Shown: positions 19,217 to 28,246, counted from the stretch's first letter. The stretch is DNA of 64,000 nucleotides from Acetobacterium woodii DSM 1030 (GCF_000247605.1 NC_016894.1:1-64000), one strand, 5' to 3'. Notes: a model not told the origin generated them from the letters alone. Program-made: numbers and translations.

Positions 19217-20236
19217 TTGAAGGACAAATCGATATTAATTGAGAAAATAGTGAAAAGAATCCTATGGTTTTTGTTGTCAATGTTAATCTTATCAATTGCA
19301 GTTTTTTACTTTGCTCGCTTGGCACCGGGCGATCCACTTCAGTCATATTATGGTGATGCGGTGGAATCGATGACTTCTACAGAACTGGACGCGGCCAGGG
19401 TGCGGTTGGGATTAGATGGTCCCATCGCGTTTCAATATGTAAAATGGATTTCCAATGCCGCGCAAGGTGATTTTGGTTTGTCATTAAAATATAAAATGCC
19501 GGCATTGAATGTGATTACACCATTAATCGGAAATACTTTAATCTTGGGTGGTGTTGCCTATATCCTCGTATTTGCGCTGGCAATAATTTTGGCATTATTT
19601 TGTGCAATGCATGAAGACACGTGGATCGATCGAATTATCTGTAAGGTAGGAACGGCCGCTTATTATATCCCGGCATTCTGGCTGGGGGTTGTATTGGTAT
19701 TGATTTTCAGCGTTAATTTAGGTTGGCTTCCCAGTAGTGGTGCTTATGATATCGGGAAGTCAAATGATCTGCCAAATCGCATCCAACATATGATTTTGCC
19801 GCTGACAGTGATGATACTGAGTCATCTGTGGTATTACGCTTATATGATCCGAAACAAATTATTGGACGAAATTCGCAAAGAATATGTGCTTTTGGCTAAA
19901 TCAAAAGGGTGTACAAAATCAGAAATTGTGATAAAACATTGTTTTCGAAATGTGGCGCCAACGATTGTGAATATTATGGCAATCTCAATTCCCCATGTAT
20001 TAAGTGGTACTTTTATCGCTGAAGCAGTATTTAATTATCCCGGAATCGGGGCCTTATCAGTTACCAGTGCCAAATACCATGATTATAATTTGCTGATGCT
20101 GATTGTGATGATTACCGGGGTGATGGTGGTATCTAGCAGTATTATTGCGCAGTTTATTAATGAAGCAATTGATCCAAGAATGAAATTAACGGAGGTGTCA
20201 GCATGGAAGGAAACTTCTCAGACCAATTCGTTGTAG
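19217..20236 (+). CDS. nickel/peptide-type ABC permease (NikB/DppB family)
   Basis: This is a membrane permease of about 340 residues with six helices. It has the N-terminal sequence FYFARLAPGDP and the cytoplasmic EAA loop EYVLLAKSKGCTKSEIVIKHCFRN, diagnostic of the DppB/NikB family. TTG 19217 is chosen because TGGGAG (19203-19208) sits 8 nt upstream; TTG 19202 is also in frame. Its end overlaps the next permease by 34 nt. It is part of a five-gene importer, order B-C-A-D-F, headed by a methyltransferase. Confidence 0.88.
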   Translation: MKDKSILIEKIVKRILWFLLSMLILSIAVFYFARLAPGDPLQSYYGDAVESMTSTELDAARVRLGLDGPIAFQYVKWISNAAQGDFGLSLKYKMPALNVITPLIGNTLILGGVAYILVFALAIILALFCAMHEDTWIDRIICKVGTAAYYIPAFWLGVVLVLIFSVNLGWLPSSGAYDIGKSNDLPNRIQHMILPLTVMILSHLWYYAYMIRNKLLDEIRKEYVLLAKSKGCTKSEIVIKHCFRNVAPTIVNIMAISIPHVLSGTFIAEAVFNYPGIGALSVTSAKYHDYNLLMLIVMITGVMVVSSSIIAQFINEAIDPRMKLTEVSAWKETSQTNSL

Positions 20237-21108
20237 TCGGAGCTAATTATAAAACTTATCAAGTGAAAGTAAAAAAATTAACCTTAAGGGAAAGGATAAC
20301 CGGCAAACCAATAATATCCATTATTGTGCTTGGTATTATTATTTTAGGATGTGTTTTTGCTGAACAGGTTTACAATCATGATCCTACCAGTTTTTACCTT
20401 GAAAATCTCAATGAACCGCCAGGATCAGAATTTTATTTTGGCACCGATTCTCTGGGACGAGATATTTATTCCATGATCTGGTATGGCGGACGGGTTTCGA
20501 TCTTGATTGGTCTATTGGGGATGGCGATCATTACCGTGATTGGTGTGGTTTATGGTTGTCTTAGTGGAACCGCTAATAAAGAAATTGATTCTATTATGAT
20601 GCGTATTCCAGAGTTGATCAACAGCATTCCGACGCTGCTCCTGATTTTATTATTGACATCAATAATGGGGGCGCAGAATATCTTAAAAATATCATTCGTG
20701 ATCGGGATTACCGGCTGGTGTGGATTGGCACGAATTGTCCGCAGTGAAGTGCGGCAGATTCGTAGCAGTGAATATGTCATTGCAGCCAAATCGATGGGAG
20801 GTGGTTTTTTCCATATCATGAAAAAACATCTAATCCCCAATTTTATATCAACCATTATGTTTGTGGTGGTTTCCAGTATCGGTTTGAGTATGTCAATGGA
20901 ATCGACCCTTAGTTTCCTAGGATTGGGTTTGCCGGTTGATGTGGTCTCCTGGGGGAGTATGCTGTCGCTGGCTAACAAAGCATTATTATCAAATACTTGG
21001 TGGGTAATCATCTTTCCGGGAATATTTCTGATTACGACGTTAGTTTGTATTACCAATATAGCTTATTATTTTAGAAAGGAAACAAATAAACGGGAGAGTT
21101 ATCTCTAA
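20203..21108 (+). CDS. nickel/peptide-type ABC permease (NikC/DppC family)
   Basis: This 301-residue second permease has the DppC N-terminal domain with FGTDSLGRDIYSMIWYGGRVSI and the EAA loop SEYVIAAKSMGGGFFHIMKKHLIPN. GGAGGTG (20191-20197) precedes ATG 20203, and the gene overlaps the B permease by 34 nt. The C-terminus ends soon after the last helix, as is usual. It forms the heterodimeric channel with the preceding product. Confidence 0.9.
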   Translation: MEGNFSDQFVVVGANYKTYQVKVKKLTLRERITGKPIISIIVLGIIILGCVFAEQVYNHDPTSFYLENLNEPPGSEFYFGTDSLGRDIYSMIWYGGRVSILIGLLGMAIITVIGVVYGCLSGTANKEIDSIMMRIPELINSIPTLLLILLLTSIMGAQNILKISFVIGITGWCGLARIVRSEVRQIRSSEYVIAAKSMGGGFFHIMKKHLIPNFISTIMFVVVSSIGLSMSMESTLSFLGLGLPVDVVSWGSMLSLANKALLSNTWWVIIFPGIFLITTLVCITNIAYYFRKETNKRESYL

Positions 21109-21157
21109 TTAAAGAGCTGTTATTTATATAAAATTTGAAGGAGAAAAGGAAGAGCTT

Positions 21158-22741
21158 ATGAGTGTCAAGAAGAAGATTGCTAAATTGCTGGTAGGAGTAC
21201 TTTGTTTAAGTACTATTGTGAGTTTCAGTGGTTGTTCATCAGCATCCGCAGATAAAAAATCAACAGATGGTTCCGATTTATCAAATACATTGGTTTATGC
21301 CGGTGAGGCAGATGAATCGATAAATCCGATTATTAACAAAAGTGAATTGTCGAATATTATATTTTCCGGTTTGATGAAGTATGATGCTACCGGGCAGCCG
21401 ATCGTCGATTTAGCTGAAAGCTACACCTATGATGAAGGATCAATGACCTATACCTTTAAGTTAAGAAACGGTGTAAAGTGGCAAGATGGTGAGCCATTTA
21501 CTGCTCAGGATGTAGTTTTTACTTATGATAAATTGACCAAAGACACGACGTTATCGGCTAGTGTATTAAGTAATTATACAGATATTACCAAGGTTGAGGC
21601 AATCGATGATAAGACGGTCGCAATTACGCTCTCTCAATTTAATGCTGCGATGCTGAATAATTTTACAATCGGCATCATACCTAAACACTTACTTGACGGT
21701 CAAGATCTGACAACGGCATCATTTAATCAAAATCCCGTGGGAACCGGTCGTTACAAATTTGTTGAGTGGGATAAAACTGGGGCAACCATCACGCTTGAAA
21801 AAAACGAAGCTTATTATGATAAAATTCCGAATATCGATCGCGTGGTTTACAAAACAGTGGCTGTAGAAAACACCAAAGCCTTAATGCTAGAATCTGGTGA
21901 AGCTGACCTTGCCTGGTTGAACGCCAATTATGCTGAAAAATTCCGGGGAAAAGATGGCTATACGAACATTGATTTTACAACAGCAGACTATCGGGCGGTA
22001 TCGATGGATTATCGAACGGATTTCTGGATCAATAATAAAGACTCGGTGGGTGTTCTTAATGATGCAATCGACAAAGATGCGGTTGTTAAAAGCGTTTTAA
22101 ATAACGAGGGATGTACTGCTTATAGCCCAATTCAGTTAAATGCGTTTGGCGGAAATACGGCGGCCGATATTTATAGTTATGATTTAAATAAATTTGCTCA
22201 GGAAATGCAGACTTTAGGTTGGGTTAAAGGTGATGACGGTATTTACGAACGAAATGGGCAAAAATTTCACTTTACCATTCAGGTTCGAGATTATGAAGAA
22301 GAACGAATTGACATTGCTAACGTTGTTTCAAAACAGCTTAAAGAAGCTGGTGTTGATATGGAAATTGTATTAGTGACAAAATTTGATTGGAAATCCGGTT
22401 ATAATGGGTTCTTATCTGGTTACGCGGTTGAGTTTGATCCAGATGCATTGTATGCTCAATTTACAACCGATGGCAGTGCTAATACCATGAAATATTCGAA
22501 CCCGGTTGTCGATAATTTATTAACTCAAGCAAGACATGAAAAAGATGTTACAGCTAGAAAAGATCTTTATGGTCAATTTGAGGTTGCTTTCTCGCAGCAA
22601 CCAGCATCTGTTTTAATTGCCTATTTGGATGGAAATTACGTGAGTATCAGTGGACTTAAAGGACTCGATACAAAAAGAGTTCTCGGTCATCACGCTGTTG
22701 GCGTGATGTGGAATATTGAGGATTGGACACTTTCTAAATAA
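21158..22741 (+). CDS. ABC transporter substrate-binding lipoprotein, SBP_bac_5 family
   Basis: This 527-residue family 5 binding protein is of the type that takes peptides, nickel or metal chelates. It has a lipoprotein signal with box SFSGC near residue 26. Family landmarks include GLMKYDATGQPIVDLAESY, YTFKLRNGVKWQDGEPFTAQDVVFTYDKL and NPVGTGRYKF. Unlike the 45882 protein, it lacks the NikA metal-site sequences, so nickel is not indicated. It is placed between permeases and ATPases. A hairpin at 22769-22796 follows and may limit expression of the downstream ATPases. Confidence 0.9.
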   Translation: MSVKKKIAKLLVGVLCLSTIVSFSGCSSASADKKSTDGSDLSNTLVYAGEADESINPIINKSELSNIIFSGLMKYDATGQPIVDLAESYTYDEGSMTYTFKLRNGVKWQDGEPFTAQDVVFTYDKLTKDTTLSASVLSNYTDITKVEAIDDKTVAITLSQFNAAMLNNFTIGIIPKHLLDGQDLTTASFNQNPVGTGRYKFVEWDKTGATITLEKNEAYYDKIPNIDRVVYKTVAVENTKALMLESGEADLAWLNANYAEKFRGKDGYTNIDFTTADYRAVSMDYRTDFWINNKDSVGVLNDAIDKDAVVKSVLNNEGCTAYSPIQLNAFGGNTAADIYSYDLNKFAQEMQTLGWVKGDDGIYERNGQKFHFTIQVRDYEEERIDIANVVSKQLKEAGVDMEIVLVTKFDWKSGYNGFLSGYAVEFDPDALYAQFTTDGSANTMKYSNPVVDNLLTQARHEKDVTARKDLYGQFEVAFSQQPASVLIAYLDGNYVSISGLKGLDTKRVLGHHAVGVMWNIEDWTLSK

Positions 22742-22768
22742 TCAAATGAAATGTTATGAATTTTATAT

Positions 22769-22796
22769 TGCCGGATGTTTTTCAGAATGTCCGGCA
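22769..22796 (+). other. intra-operon hairpin between binding-protein and ATPase genes
   Basis: TGCCGGA (22769-22775) pairs with TCCGGCA (22790-22796). No T run follows, so it is probably an mRNA-stability or processing element rather than a terminator. Such hairpins often raise binding-protein mRNA over downstream genes. Confidence 0.5.
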
Positions 22797-22824
22797 TCAA
22801 TTAATGCGATAAGGAGGGGGATTG

Positions 22825-23838
22825 ATGGAAGAACCAATGCTGCAACTAAAAAATCTATCAGTAAGTTTTGATACGAAAAACGGTGAGGTTGAAGCGGTTC
22901 GAGATGTCAGCTTGTCACTGAATAAAGGCGAAATTTTAGCTATCGTTGGAGAATCAGGATGTGGAAAAACGGTAATGAGCCAATCTGTTCTTAAGTTGTT
23001 GCCAAAAACCTCAAGAATCAAACAAGGGCGCATTATTGTTGACGGAGAAGATATTACGGATTACAAAGAAAAAGACATGCGAAAACTCAGAGGTGGGGTC
23101 TTGTCGATGGTTTTTCAGGACCCAATGACCACACTCAATCCGACGATTCCGATTGGAAAACAAATAACCGAATCAATCATAAAACATAATAAGGTTAGCA
23201 AAGAAGAAGCAAAAAAGCGGGGAATTGAAATGTTGAATTTGGTAGGGATTAACAAACCGGAAGAAATGTTTTCACTCCAACCGCATTTTTTTTCTGGCGG
23301 CATGCGGCAACGTTGTGTACTGGCGATTGCTTTGGCTTCCAAGCCTAAAATTTTGTTTGCGGATGAGGCGACAACCGCGTTAGATGTAACTGTTCAAGCG
23401 AAAATTCTTGATCTATTGCTGGATATTCGCGATAAGACCGGGATTTCAATTGTTTTTATTTCTCATGACTTGGGCGTAGTTGCAAAACTTGCTGATCGTG
23501 TGGCGGTGATGTATGCCGGTAAAATTGTTGAAATTGGCACCGCTGAAGAAGTGTTTTATGACCCGCGACATCCTTATGTCTGGGGATTAATGTCGGCATT
23601 ACCGTCAATGACAAAAACCGGGAAGAGTTTGGCTACGATTCCCGGAGTGCCACCAGTGATGTTAAATCCGCCGCCGGGAGATGCTTTTGCTGTTCGCAAC
23701 AAATTTGCCTTAGCAATTGACTACGACAAAATGCCACCAATGTATCAAATTTCTCCCACACATTATGCGGCAACTTGGTTGCTCGATGAAAAAGCACCAA
23801 AGATTGAGCGACCAATTTTATTAAAAAGGATGGACTAA
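22825..23838 (+). CDS. nickel/peptide-type ABC ATPase (NikD/DppD family)
   Basis: This 337-residue ATPase has Walker A GESGCGKTV, Q-loop VFQDPMTTLNP, signature SGGMRQRCVLAIALASKPKILFADEATTALD and switch FISHDLGVV. The C-terminal oligopeptide/nickel extension is present (HPYVWGLMSALP), but the four-cysteine cluster seen in many DppD proteins is missing. ATG 22825 follows a strong AAGGAGGGG (22811-22819); TTG 22822 directly before it is the alternative. It pairs with the next ATPase. Confidence 0.9.
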   Translation: MEEPMLQLKNLSVSFDTKNGEVEAVRDVSLSLNKGEILAIVGESGCGKTVMSQSVLKLLPKTSRIKQGRIIVDGEDITDYKEKDMRKLRGGVLSMVFQDPMTTLNPTIPIGKQITESIIKHNKVSKEEAKKRGIEMLNLVGINKPEEMFSLQPHFFSGGMRQRCVLAIALASKPKILFADEATTALDVTVQAKILDLLLDIRDKTGISIVFISHDLGVVAKLADRVAVMYAGKIVEIGTAEEVFYDPRHPYVWGLMSALPSMTKTGKSLATIPGVPPVMLNPPPGDAFAVRNKFALAIDYDKMPPMYQISPTHYAATWLLDEKAPKIERPILLKRMD

Positions 23839-23843
23839 CAAAT

Positions 23844-24752
23844 ATGCGTTCAGAAACGATTTTAAGTGTTTCTCATTTGAAACAGCATTTTCAGATTAAT
23901 AAAGATTTCATAATAAAAGCAGTGGATGGGGTTAGTTTTCAGATTGAAAAAGGGGAAGTATTTGGTTTGGTGGGGGAAACTGGTTCTGGAAAATCAACAA
24001 TTGCCCGGACAATCATGGGAATTTATCCGGCAACGCAAGGAGAAGTATGTTTTAAAGGCAATAAGATCTCTGATAAAAAAGTATATCATAAATATAAAAA
24101 TGATATTCATAAAAACATGCAGATCATTTTTCAAGACTCAGCCGCGGCTCTTAATCCAAGAATGACGGTGGAAGAAATTATCATAGAACCAATTATTGTG
24201 AATAAGTTGATCAAGGATAAAAAAGAAATTCAAAAAAAGGTAGCTTCTTTGTTACTGGAAGTGGGACTTGATGACACCGATAAAAATAAATATCCAACAG
24301 AAATATCCGGTGGTCAACGACAGCGGGTTGCCATTGCCAGGTGTTTAAGCACCAGTCCGGATCTCATTATTGCGGACGAACCGATTGCATCACTGGATGT
24401 GTCCATCCAGGCTCAAATCATCACGCTGTTTCAAAAACTTCAGCGAGAGCATGGTTTTTCATTCCTATTAATTGCGCACGATCTTTCCATCATTAAGTTT
24501 ATTTGTGACAAAGTAGGGGTCATGCTCAATGGAAGAATCATGGAGATTGGACCAACGGAAGAAGTTTTTTCAAACCCGACACACCCTTATACGCAATCGT
24601 TGCTATCGGCGATGCCTGTCCCAGATCCAATTTATGAACGAAACAAAGTGTTAATCAATTATGATGTCAGAAGTGCGATTAAAGAAGCCGAAATGGTTGA
24701 ATTATCGCCAAAACACAGTGTTTTAAATAATTTTCAAAGTCTGGTTGTCTAA
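23844..24752 (+). CDS. nickel/peptide-type ABC ATPase (NikE/DppF family)
   Basis: This 302-residue second ATPase has Walker A GETGSGKST, Q-loop IFQDSAAALNPRMTV, signature ISGGQRQRVAIARCL, Walker B LIIADEPIASLDVS and switch IAHDLSII. It starts 5 nt after the D-type ATPase. It closes the complete B-C-A-D-F importer behind methyltransferase copy 2. No clear T-rich terminator follows at once; a weak hairpin AGCTAA/TTAGCT with T run spans 24840-24890. Confidence 0.9.
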   Translation: MRSETILSVSHLKQHFQINKDFIIKAVDGVSFQIEKGEVFGLVGETGSGKSTIARTIMGIYPATQGEVCFKGNKISDKKVYHKYKNDIHKNMQIIFQDSAAALNPRMTVEEIIIEPIIVNKLIKDKKEIQKKVASLLLEVGLDDTDKNKYPTEISGGQRQRVAIARCLSTSPDLIIADEPIASLDVSIQAQIITLFQKLQREHGFSFLLIAHDLSIIKFICDKVGVMLNGRIMEIGPTEEVFSNPTHPYTQSLLSAMPVPDPIYERNKVLINYDVRSAIKEAEMVELSPKHSVLNNFQSLVV

Positions 24753-24916
24753 AAATTGGTGTAATCGTTCAAGGTGGGTTTTAAGTTTTATTGATTGTGA
24801 AAATTATTAAAATAAGATAAATTGCGAAAAGTATCAATAAGCTAATAAGGCTTTTGCTTCTTGAAAGGAGTTAAGTTTTGTTAGCTTTTTTTGAAAATTA
24901 GAAGGGAGGTATTTTT

Positions 24917-25021
24917 ATGAAACATTCTAAAATTAAAAACCTCATCAAAGCTGGTCTTTTAATGGTGTTGGAACTTTTTCTAATCAAGGATTGCAGGGCT
25001 GAAGAAAGTTTATATTTATAA
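24917..25021 (+). pseudogene. relic start of a binding-protein (lipoprotein) gene
   Basis: GGGAGG (24904-24909) and ATG 24917 open a 34-codon frame, MKHSKIKNLIKAGLLMV... ending TAA at 25021. It looks like a signal peptide with a degraded lipobox (KDCRAEES). About 60 bp on, the tail of an ABC ATPase survives (25083-25199), so this is probably the collapsed remnant of another importer cassette. It could instead encode a small peptide, but there is no support for that. Confidence 0.4.
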
Positions 25022-25082
25022 AAAGATGATGGATTATGGTTTAAAAGATCATTATTTTTATGATTAAAGAAAATGAGATTTT

Positions 25083-25199
25083 CATTTAGCAGTGATGGAA
25101 ACTGGCAAAATTGTGGAAATTGGATCGACGAAAGAAGTTTTTAATCACCCGCAACACCCATACACCAAGCAACTGTTGGGGGCTGCGCTTTATATTTAA
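25083..25199 (+). pseudogene. relic C-terminus of a NikD/DppD-type ABC ATPase
   Basis: In frame from about 25089 it reads [12 protein letters not shown], then [19 protein letters not shown], then TAA (25197-25199). This matches the end of the intact ATPases nearby (for example AVMYAGKIVEIG...HPY). There is no Walker A, signature or Walker B upstream, so only the tail remains. With 24917-25021 it marks a deleted transporter cassette. Confidence 0.75.
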
Positions 25200-25255
25200 G
25201 AAAAAACTGAAAAAGTGTTTTTTAGATAAAACTTATATAAAGATAATTTGAATAA

Positions 25256-25274
25256 TTATCCCCCTAGGGGGCTT
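25256..25274. promoter_or_regulatory. G/C-tract palindrome resembling a CsoR/RcnR-type operator
   Basis: CCCCCTAGGGGG at 25260-25271 is a perfect 12-bp palindrome in otherwise AT-rich DNA, flanked by AT and CT. CsoR/FrmR/RcnR family repressors bind short inverted C-tract/G-tract sites of this kind, and a CsoR-family gene is in the window (37783). It lies about 290 bp ahead of the AraC-methyltransferase gene. The assignment is tentative. Confidence 0.4.
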
Positions 25275-25391
25275 GTCGGAAAGAGACGAGACGACTAAAA
25301 TGATAATTAAGTTGGAAAACTCAAAAAAAGGTATTTATTTAAAGTTGAAGATTGATAAAAAAAGGATTGCGATTAATAGAAAGGCAATCGG

Positions 25392-25422
25392 GCTATGTAA
25401 CTAAGAGCGTACATGGCTTTTT
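25392..25422 (+). terminator. intrinsic terminator/attenuator upstream of araC
   Basis: GCTATGTA (about 25393-25400) pairs with TACATGGC (about 25411-25418) with one G-U pair and a 10-nt loop, followed by six T. It lies in a leader-like stretch downstream of the palindrome at 25260 and could end a short transcript or attenuate the araC operon. Confidence 0.6.
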
Positions 25423-25503
25423 TACGTTTCTGAAATGGTGTGAGAGATGACTAAAAGTAAAAATAAATTTAAGTAAGGACAGTGTTTTGATACAATGTCG
25501 ACC

Positions 25504-25532
25504 TTACGATTTTTTATCGATATCGATATAAT
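25504..25532 (+). promoter_or_regulatory. promoter with palindromic operator before araC
   Basis: -35 TTACGA (25504-25509), 17-bp spacer, -10 TATAAT (25527-25532). A perfect palindrome TATCGATATCGATA (25515-25528) covers the spacer and touches the -10 box, a good position for autoregulation. AAAGGAGG stands just before the gene start. Confidence 0.6.
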
Positions 25533-25554
25533 GATAACGAAAAGGAGGAATTGA

Positions 25555-26331
25555 ATGGAGCGAACTTTATTAAAAAAATTGAAGTGGCTGCCTGAAAGCA
25601 TTGAAGAGCAAAATATAATTTATGATTCCCCCAAAAAAGGACGAGATGAATTAGAGTACGTGATCCTAAAATCCGTCAATCTGATTAGACAAAATGAGAT
25701 GGTTCATTTTTATAAGTTAGAACCTGATAGACATATTCCAAAGCATGGACATGATTTTATTGAAGTATTTTATACCTGCAAAGGAATCGTACAGCATATT
25801 ATTCAGGGGAACATCGTGAATGTAAAAAAAGGCGAACTTTTATTTATGAGTCAAAATACTGTACATGAAATTAATCCTGTTTCAGAAGAAGATGTCGGGG
25901 TATATTTCGCGTTTGTTCCAGAGTTCTTTCATCAAATTAACGCCATGATGGAAATAGACAATACGGTAGCAGAATTTATATTCAACAGTTTGCTGGGTAG
26001 CGATAAAAAAACATCGTATTTCCATTTTCAAACAGCGACAAATAAACGGATTCATAATTTAATAGAAAATATGATTGAAATCATTTTAAGCGGCAAGCAA
26101 AGCAGCATGAAGTTGCTCCAAAACACGATGCTGCTTATTTTTTTGGAAATGATTGAGAGTTTTGAGGAATCATATAAAAATGAAATGAAGCAAATCAATG
26201 GTGGAAATGTTATGGAAGTCATAAATTATATTAACCAAAATTATAAAAATGCATCTTTGTCGGAATTGAGCAAAGAAATGCATATTTCCGTAGCATATCT
26301 CAGTCAGATGATCAAAAAAACACAGGGGTAA
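25555..26331 (+). CDS. AraC-family regulator, frame broken inside the HTH domain
   Basis: A cupin sensor domain (PKHGHDFIEVFYTCKG; VKKGELLFMSQNTVHEI) is followed by the first helix-turn-helix (ASLSELSKEMHISVAYLSQMIKK). The zero frame then ends at TAA 26329-26331. The rest of the AraC DNA-binding domain continues in the -1 frame from the A7 run at 26314-26320, and leads straight into a methyltransferase. So this is either a two-domain AraC-methyltransferase made by frameshifting at A7, a sequencing error in the A run, or a recent mutation. Alone, the 258-residue product would lack the second HTH. Confidence 0.75.
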   Translation: MERTLLKKLKWLPESIEEQNIIYDSPKKGRDELEYVILKSVNLIRQNEMVHFYKLEPDRHIPKHGHDFIEVFYTCKGIVQHIIQGNIVNVKKGELLFMSQNTVHEINPVSEEDVGVYFAFVPEFFHQINAMMEIDNTVAEFIFNSLLGSDKKTSYFHFQTATNKRIHNLIENMIEIILSGKQSSMKLLQNTMLLIFLEMIESFEESYKNEMKQINGGNVMEVINYINQNYKNASLSELSKEMHISVAYLSQMIKKTQG

Positions 26332-27278
26332 CCTTTAAAAAATTGCTGCAGGATCGAAGATTTCAAGTTGCTGCTGAACTCATCAGTTTTTCCGATCTGA
26401 CCATACATAGTATTGCAGAAAAAGTAGGTTATGAAAATATCAGTTATTTTTATAAAAAATTTGCAGAGCGTTATAAAATGACACCCAATGAGTATCGGCA
26501 ATATCATCAAAATAGCGACATGAAAGATGAGGAAAAACGGACGTTAATGCAGAATAAGCTGGATCACTATTGGTCAGAACGATCAGATAGTTATAGTAAA
26601 CAGAATCAGAAGCAGTTGGAGAATGAATATCGCGAAAAGTGGAAAAAACTGATTCTTGCACATGTTCCTGAAAAAAGGGATTTAAAAGTGTTGGATATTG
26701 GAACCGGACCGGGGTTTTTGGCAATTTTATTAACCGAGTGTGGCTATGATGTTGTAGCCGTTGATCGGAATAATCAAATGTTGTTGAAGGCGAAAGAGAA
26801 TGCCAGAAAGTATGGCGTAACGGTTGAATTTAAAAAAGTCGGTGATGAGTTGCCGTTTTGCGATAATAGCTTTGATCTGGTTATTTCACGAGATGTTACC
26901 TGGATGTTGTTGCAGCCAGAAAAAATAATGCAGAACTGGTATCAAAAAGTTAAACCGGAAGGAAGACTCCTTTATTTTGATGCAAACTGGTATGGATATC
27001 TAAATGATACAGAAGAGCGAAAAACATATAAACAATTTCGAAAATTTGTAAAAGAAAGAAATGGTTTTATTTATCCTAAAGCACGGGAACTTGAGGCAAT
27101 GGCTTTAAAATTACCGTTAACTTCTGAAGAGCGGCCGCGTTGGGATATTGCTTATTGGCGAAAAAACCGGGTAAAAAAAGTATCCGCCATAACAAAATTA
27201 AATGCGGATATTTATTCAGAGATAGAGCAATTGCAATATTTAAAAACACCTGAATTTTTAGTGGTTGTGGAAAAATGA
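26319..27278 (+). CDS. second half of AraC HTH fused to SAM-dependent methyltransferase, copy 3
   Basis: Read in the -1 frame from the A7 run, this begins NTGVTFKKLLQDRR and completes the AraC domain (LTIHSIAEKVGYENISYFYKKFAERYKMTPNEYRQY). It then runs into a methyltransferase (LDHYWSERSDSYS; motif I VLDIGTGPGFLA; SRDVTW; LLYFDANWY). No normal start exists for the fused part. ATG 26547, with GAGGA at 26529-26533, could start the methyltransferase alone; the only nominal start at the frame junction is TTG 26343. The stop overlaps the next permease by 4 nt (ATGA). Homologous to copies 1, 2 and 4. Confidence 0.75.
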   Translation, partial: NTGVTFKKLLQDRRFQVAAELISFSDLTIHSIAEKVGYENISYFYKKFAERYKMTPNEYRQYHQNSDMKDEEKRTLMQNKLDHYWSERSDSYSKQNQKQLENEYREKWKKLILAHVPEKRDLKVLDIGTGPGFLAILLTECGYDVVAVDRNNQMLLKAKENARKYGVTVEFKKVGDELPFCDNSFDLVISRDVTWMLLQPEKIMQNWYQKVKPEGRLLYFDANWYGYLNDTEERKTYKQFRKFVKERNGFIYPKARELEAMALKLPLTSEERPRWDIAYWRKNRVKKVSAITKLNADIYSEIEQLQYLKTPEFLVVVEK

Positions 27279-28219
27279 AAAGGCTAAAACGGATTTTTTC
27301 AAGTGTGATGCAATCTTTTATTGTTTTAGTCGGGATCACATTGATTACATTTTTCATCCTCCATATCTCACCAGGTAATCCTGCAGAAATATGGTTAACA
27401 GGCGGTGACGGTAATGTCGGTCAGATTTCAGAAGAAGCAATCAAGATTCAGGAAGAAAAAATGGGTTTGGATAAACCCTTTTTAGTTCAGTATGGCTTAT
27501 GGCTGGGGAATGTTATGCAGGGAAACTTGGGAAATTCACTGACAACAGGGCAACCCGTTGTTAATGAGCTAGCGGCCTGCCTTTTACCGACGGTTGCTCT
27601 GGCGACCTTTTCATTACTGATAACCGTCATCATATCAATCCCATCGGGAATATACTGTGCAGTTTACAAGGACGGTCATTTTGATAATATTGTCAGAAGT
27701 TTTTCTTTTTTTGGAATCTCACTGCCTTCGTTCCTTTCAGCATTAGCACTTTTATGGTTTTTTTGTTTGAAACTCAAGTGGTTTCCGGTGATTGCCACGA
27801 TGGATTTTAAAGGCATGTTATTGCCAACCGTTGTGTTTGTGATTCAATGTTCATCAAAACTGACGAGACAGGTACGCGCCGTTATCTTGGATGAGTTGAA
27901 TCAGGAATATGTCAAAGGAGCTTTGGCTAGAGGGGTTAAGGAAAGAACGATTTTATTTTCTCATGTGCTAAAAAATGCGGCAAATCCCATCTTGACTTGG
28001 GTGAGTATTTATCTCGGCGTTTTGCTTGGTGGGGCAGCTATTATTGAAACGATTTTCTCCTGGCAAGGGTTAGGAAAATTGGCGGTGGAAGCGGTGGCCC
28101 GATTGGATTACTTTATGATTCAGGGCTTTGTACTTTGGGTTGCGATTATTTTCTTAGTGGTCAATCTGATGCTGGATATTATCAGTTCAATCATTGATCC
28201 CAGAATAAAAAAGGGCTGA
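27275..28219 (+). CDS. nickel/peptide-type ABC permease (NikB family)
   Basis: This 314-residue permease of the NikB/DppB family has the N-terminus ITFFILHISPGNPAEIWLTGGDGNVGQISEEA and the EAA loop QEYVKGALARGVKERTILFSHVLKN. It starts within the methyltransferase stop (ATGA), so the transporter is coupled to the AraC-methyltransferase frame. It is the first gene of a second B-C-A-D-F importer. Confidence 0.9.
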   Translation: MKRLKRIFSSVMQSFIVLVGITLITFFILHISPGNPAEIWLTGGDGNVGQISEEAIKIQEEKMGLDKPFLVQYGLWLGNVMQGNLGNSLTTGQPVVNELAACLLPTVALATFSLLITVIISIPSGIYCAVYKDGHFDNIVRSFSFFGISLPSFLSALALLWFFCLKLKWFPVIATMDFKGMLLPTVVFVIQCSSKLTRQVRAVILDELNQEYVKGALARGVKERTILFSHVLKNAANPILTWVSIYLGVLLGGAAIIETIFSWQGLGKLAVEAVARLDYFMIQGFVLWVAIIFLVVNLMLDIISSIIDPRIKKG

Positions 28220-28246
28220 CGATTATAAAAGAAAGGATAAAGAAAA

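Noticed and set aside
24818-24850. A further MITE relic (AATTGCGAAAAGTATCAATAAGC)
   Set aside because: Similarity to the element's left end is short and unsupported by a right end, so it was not counted.
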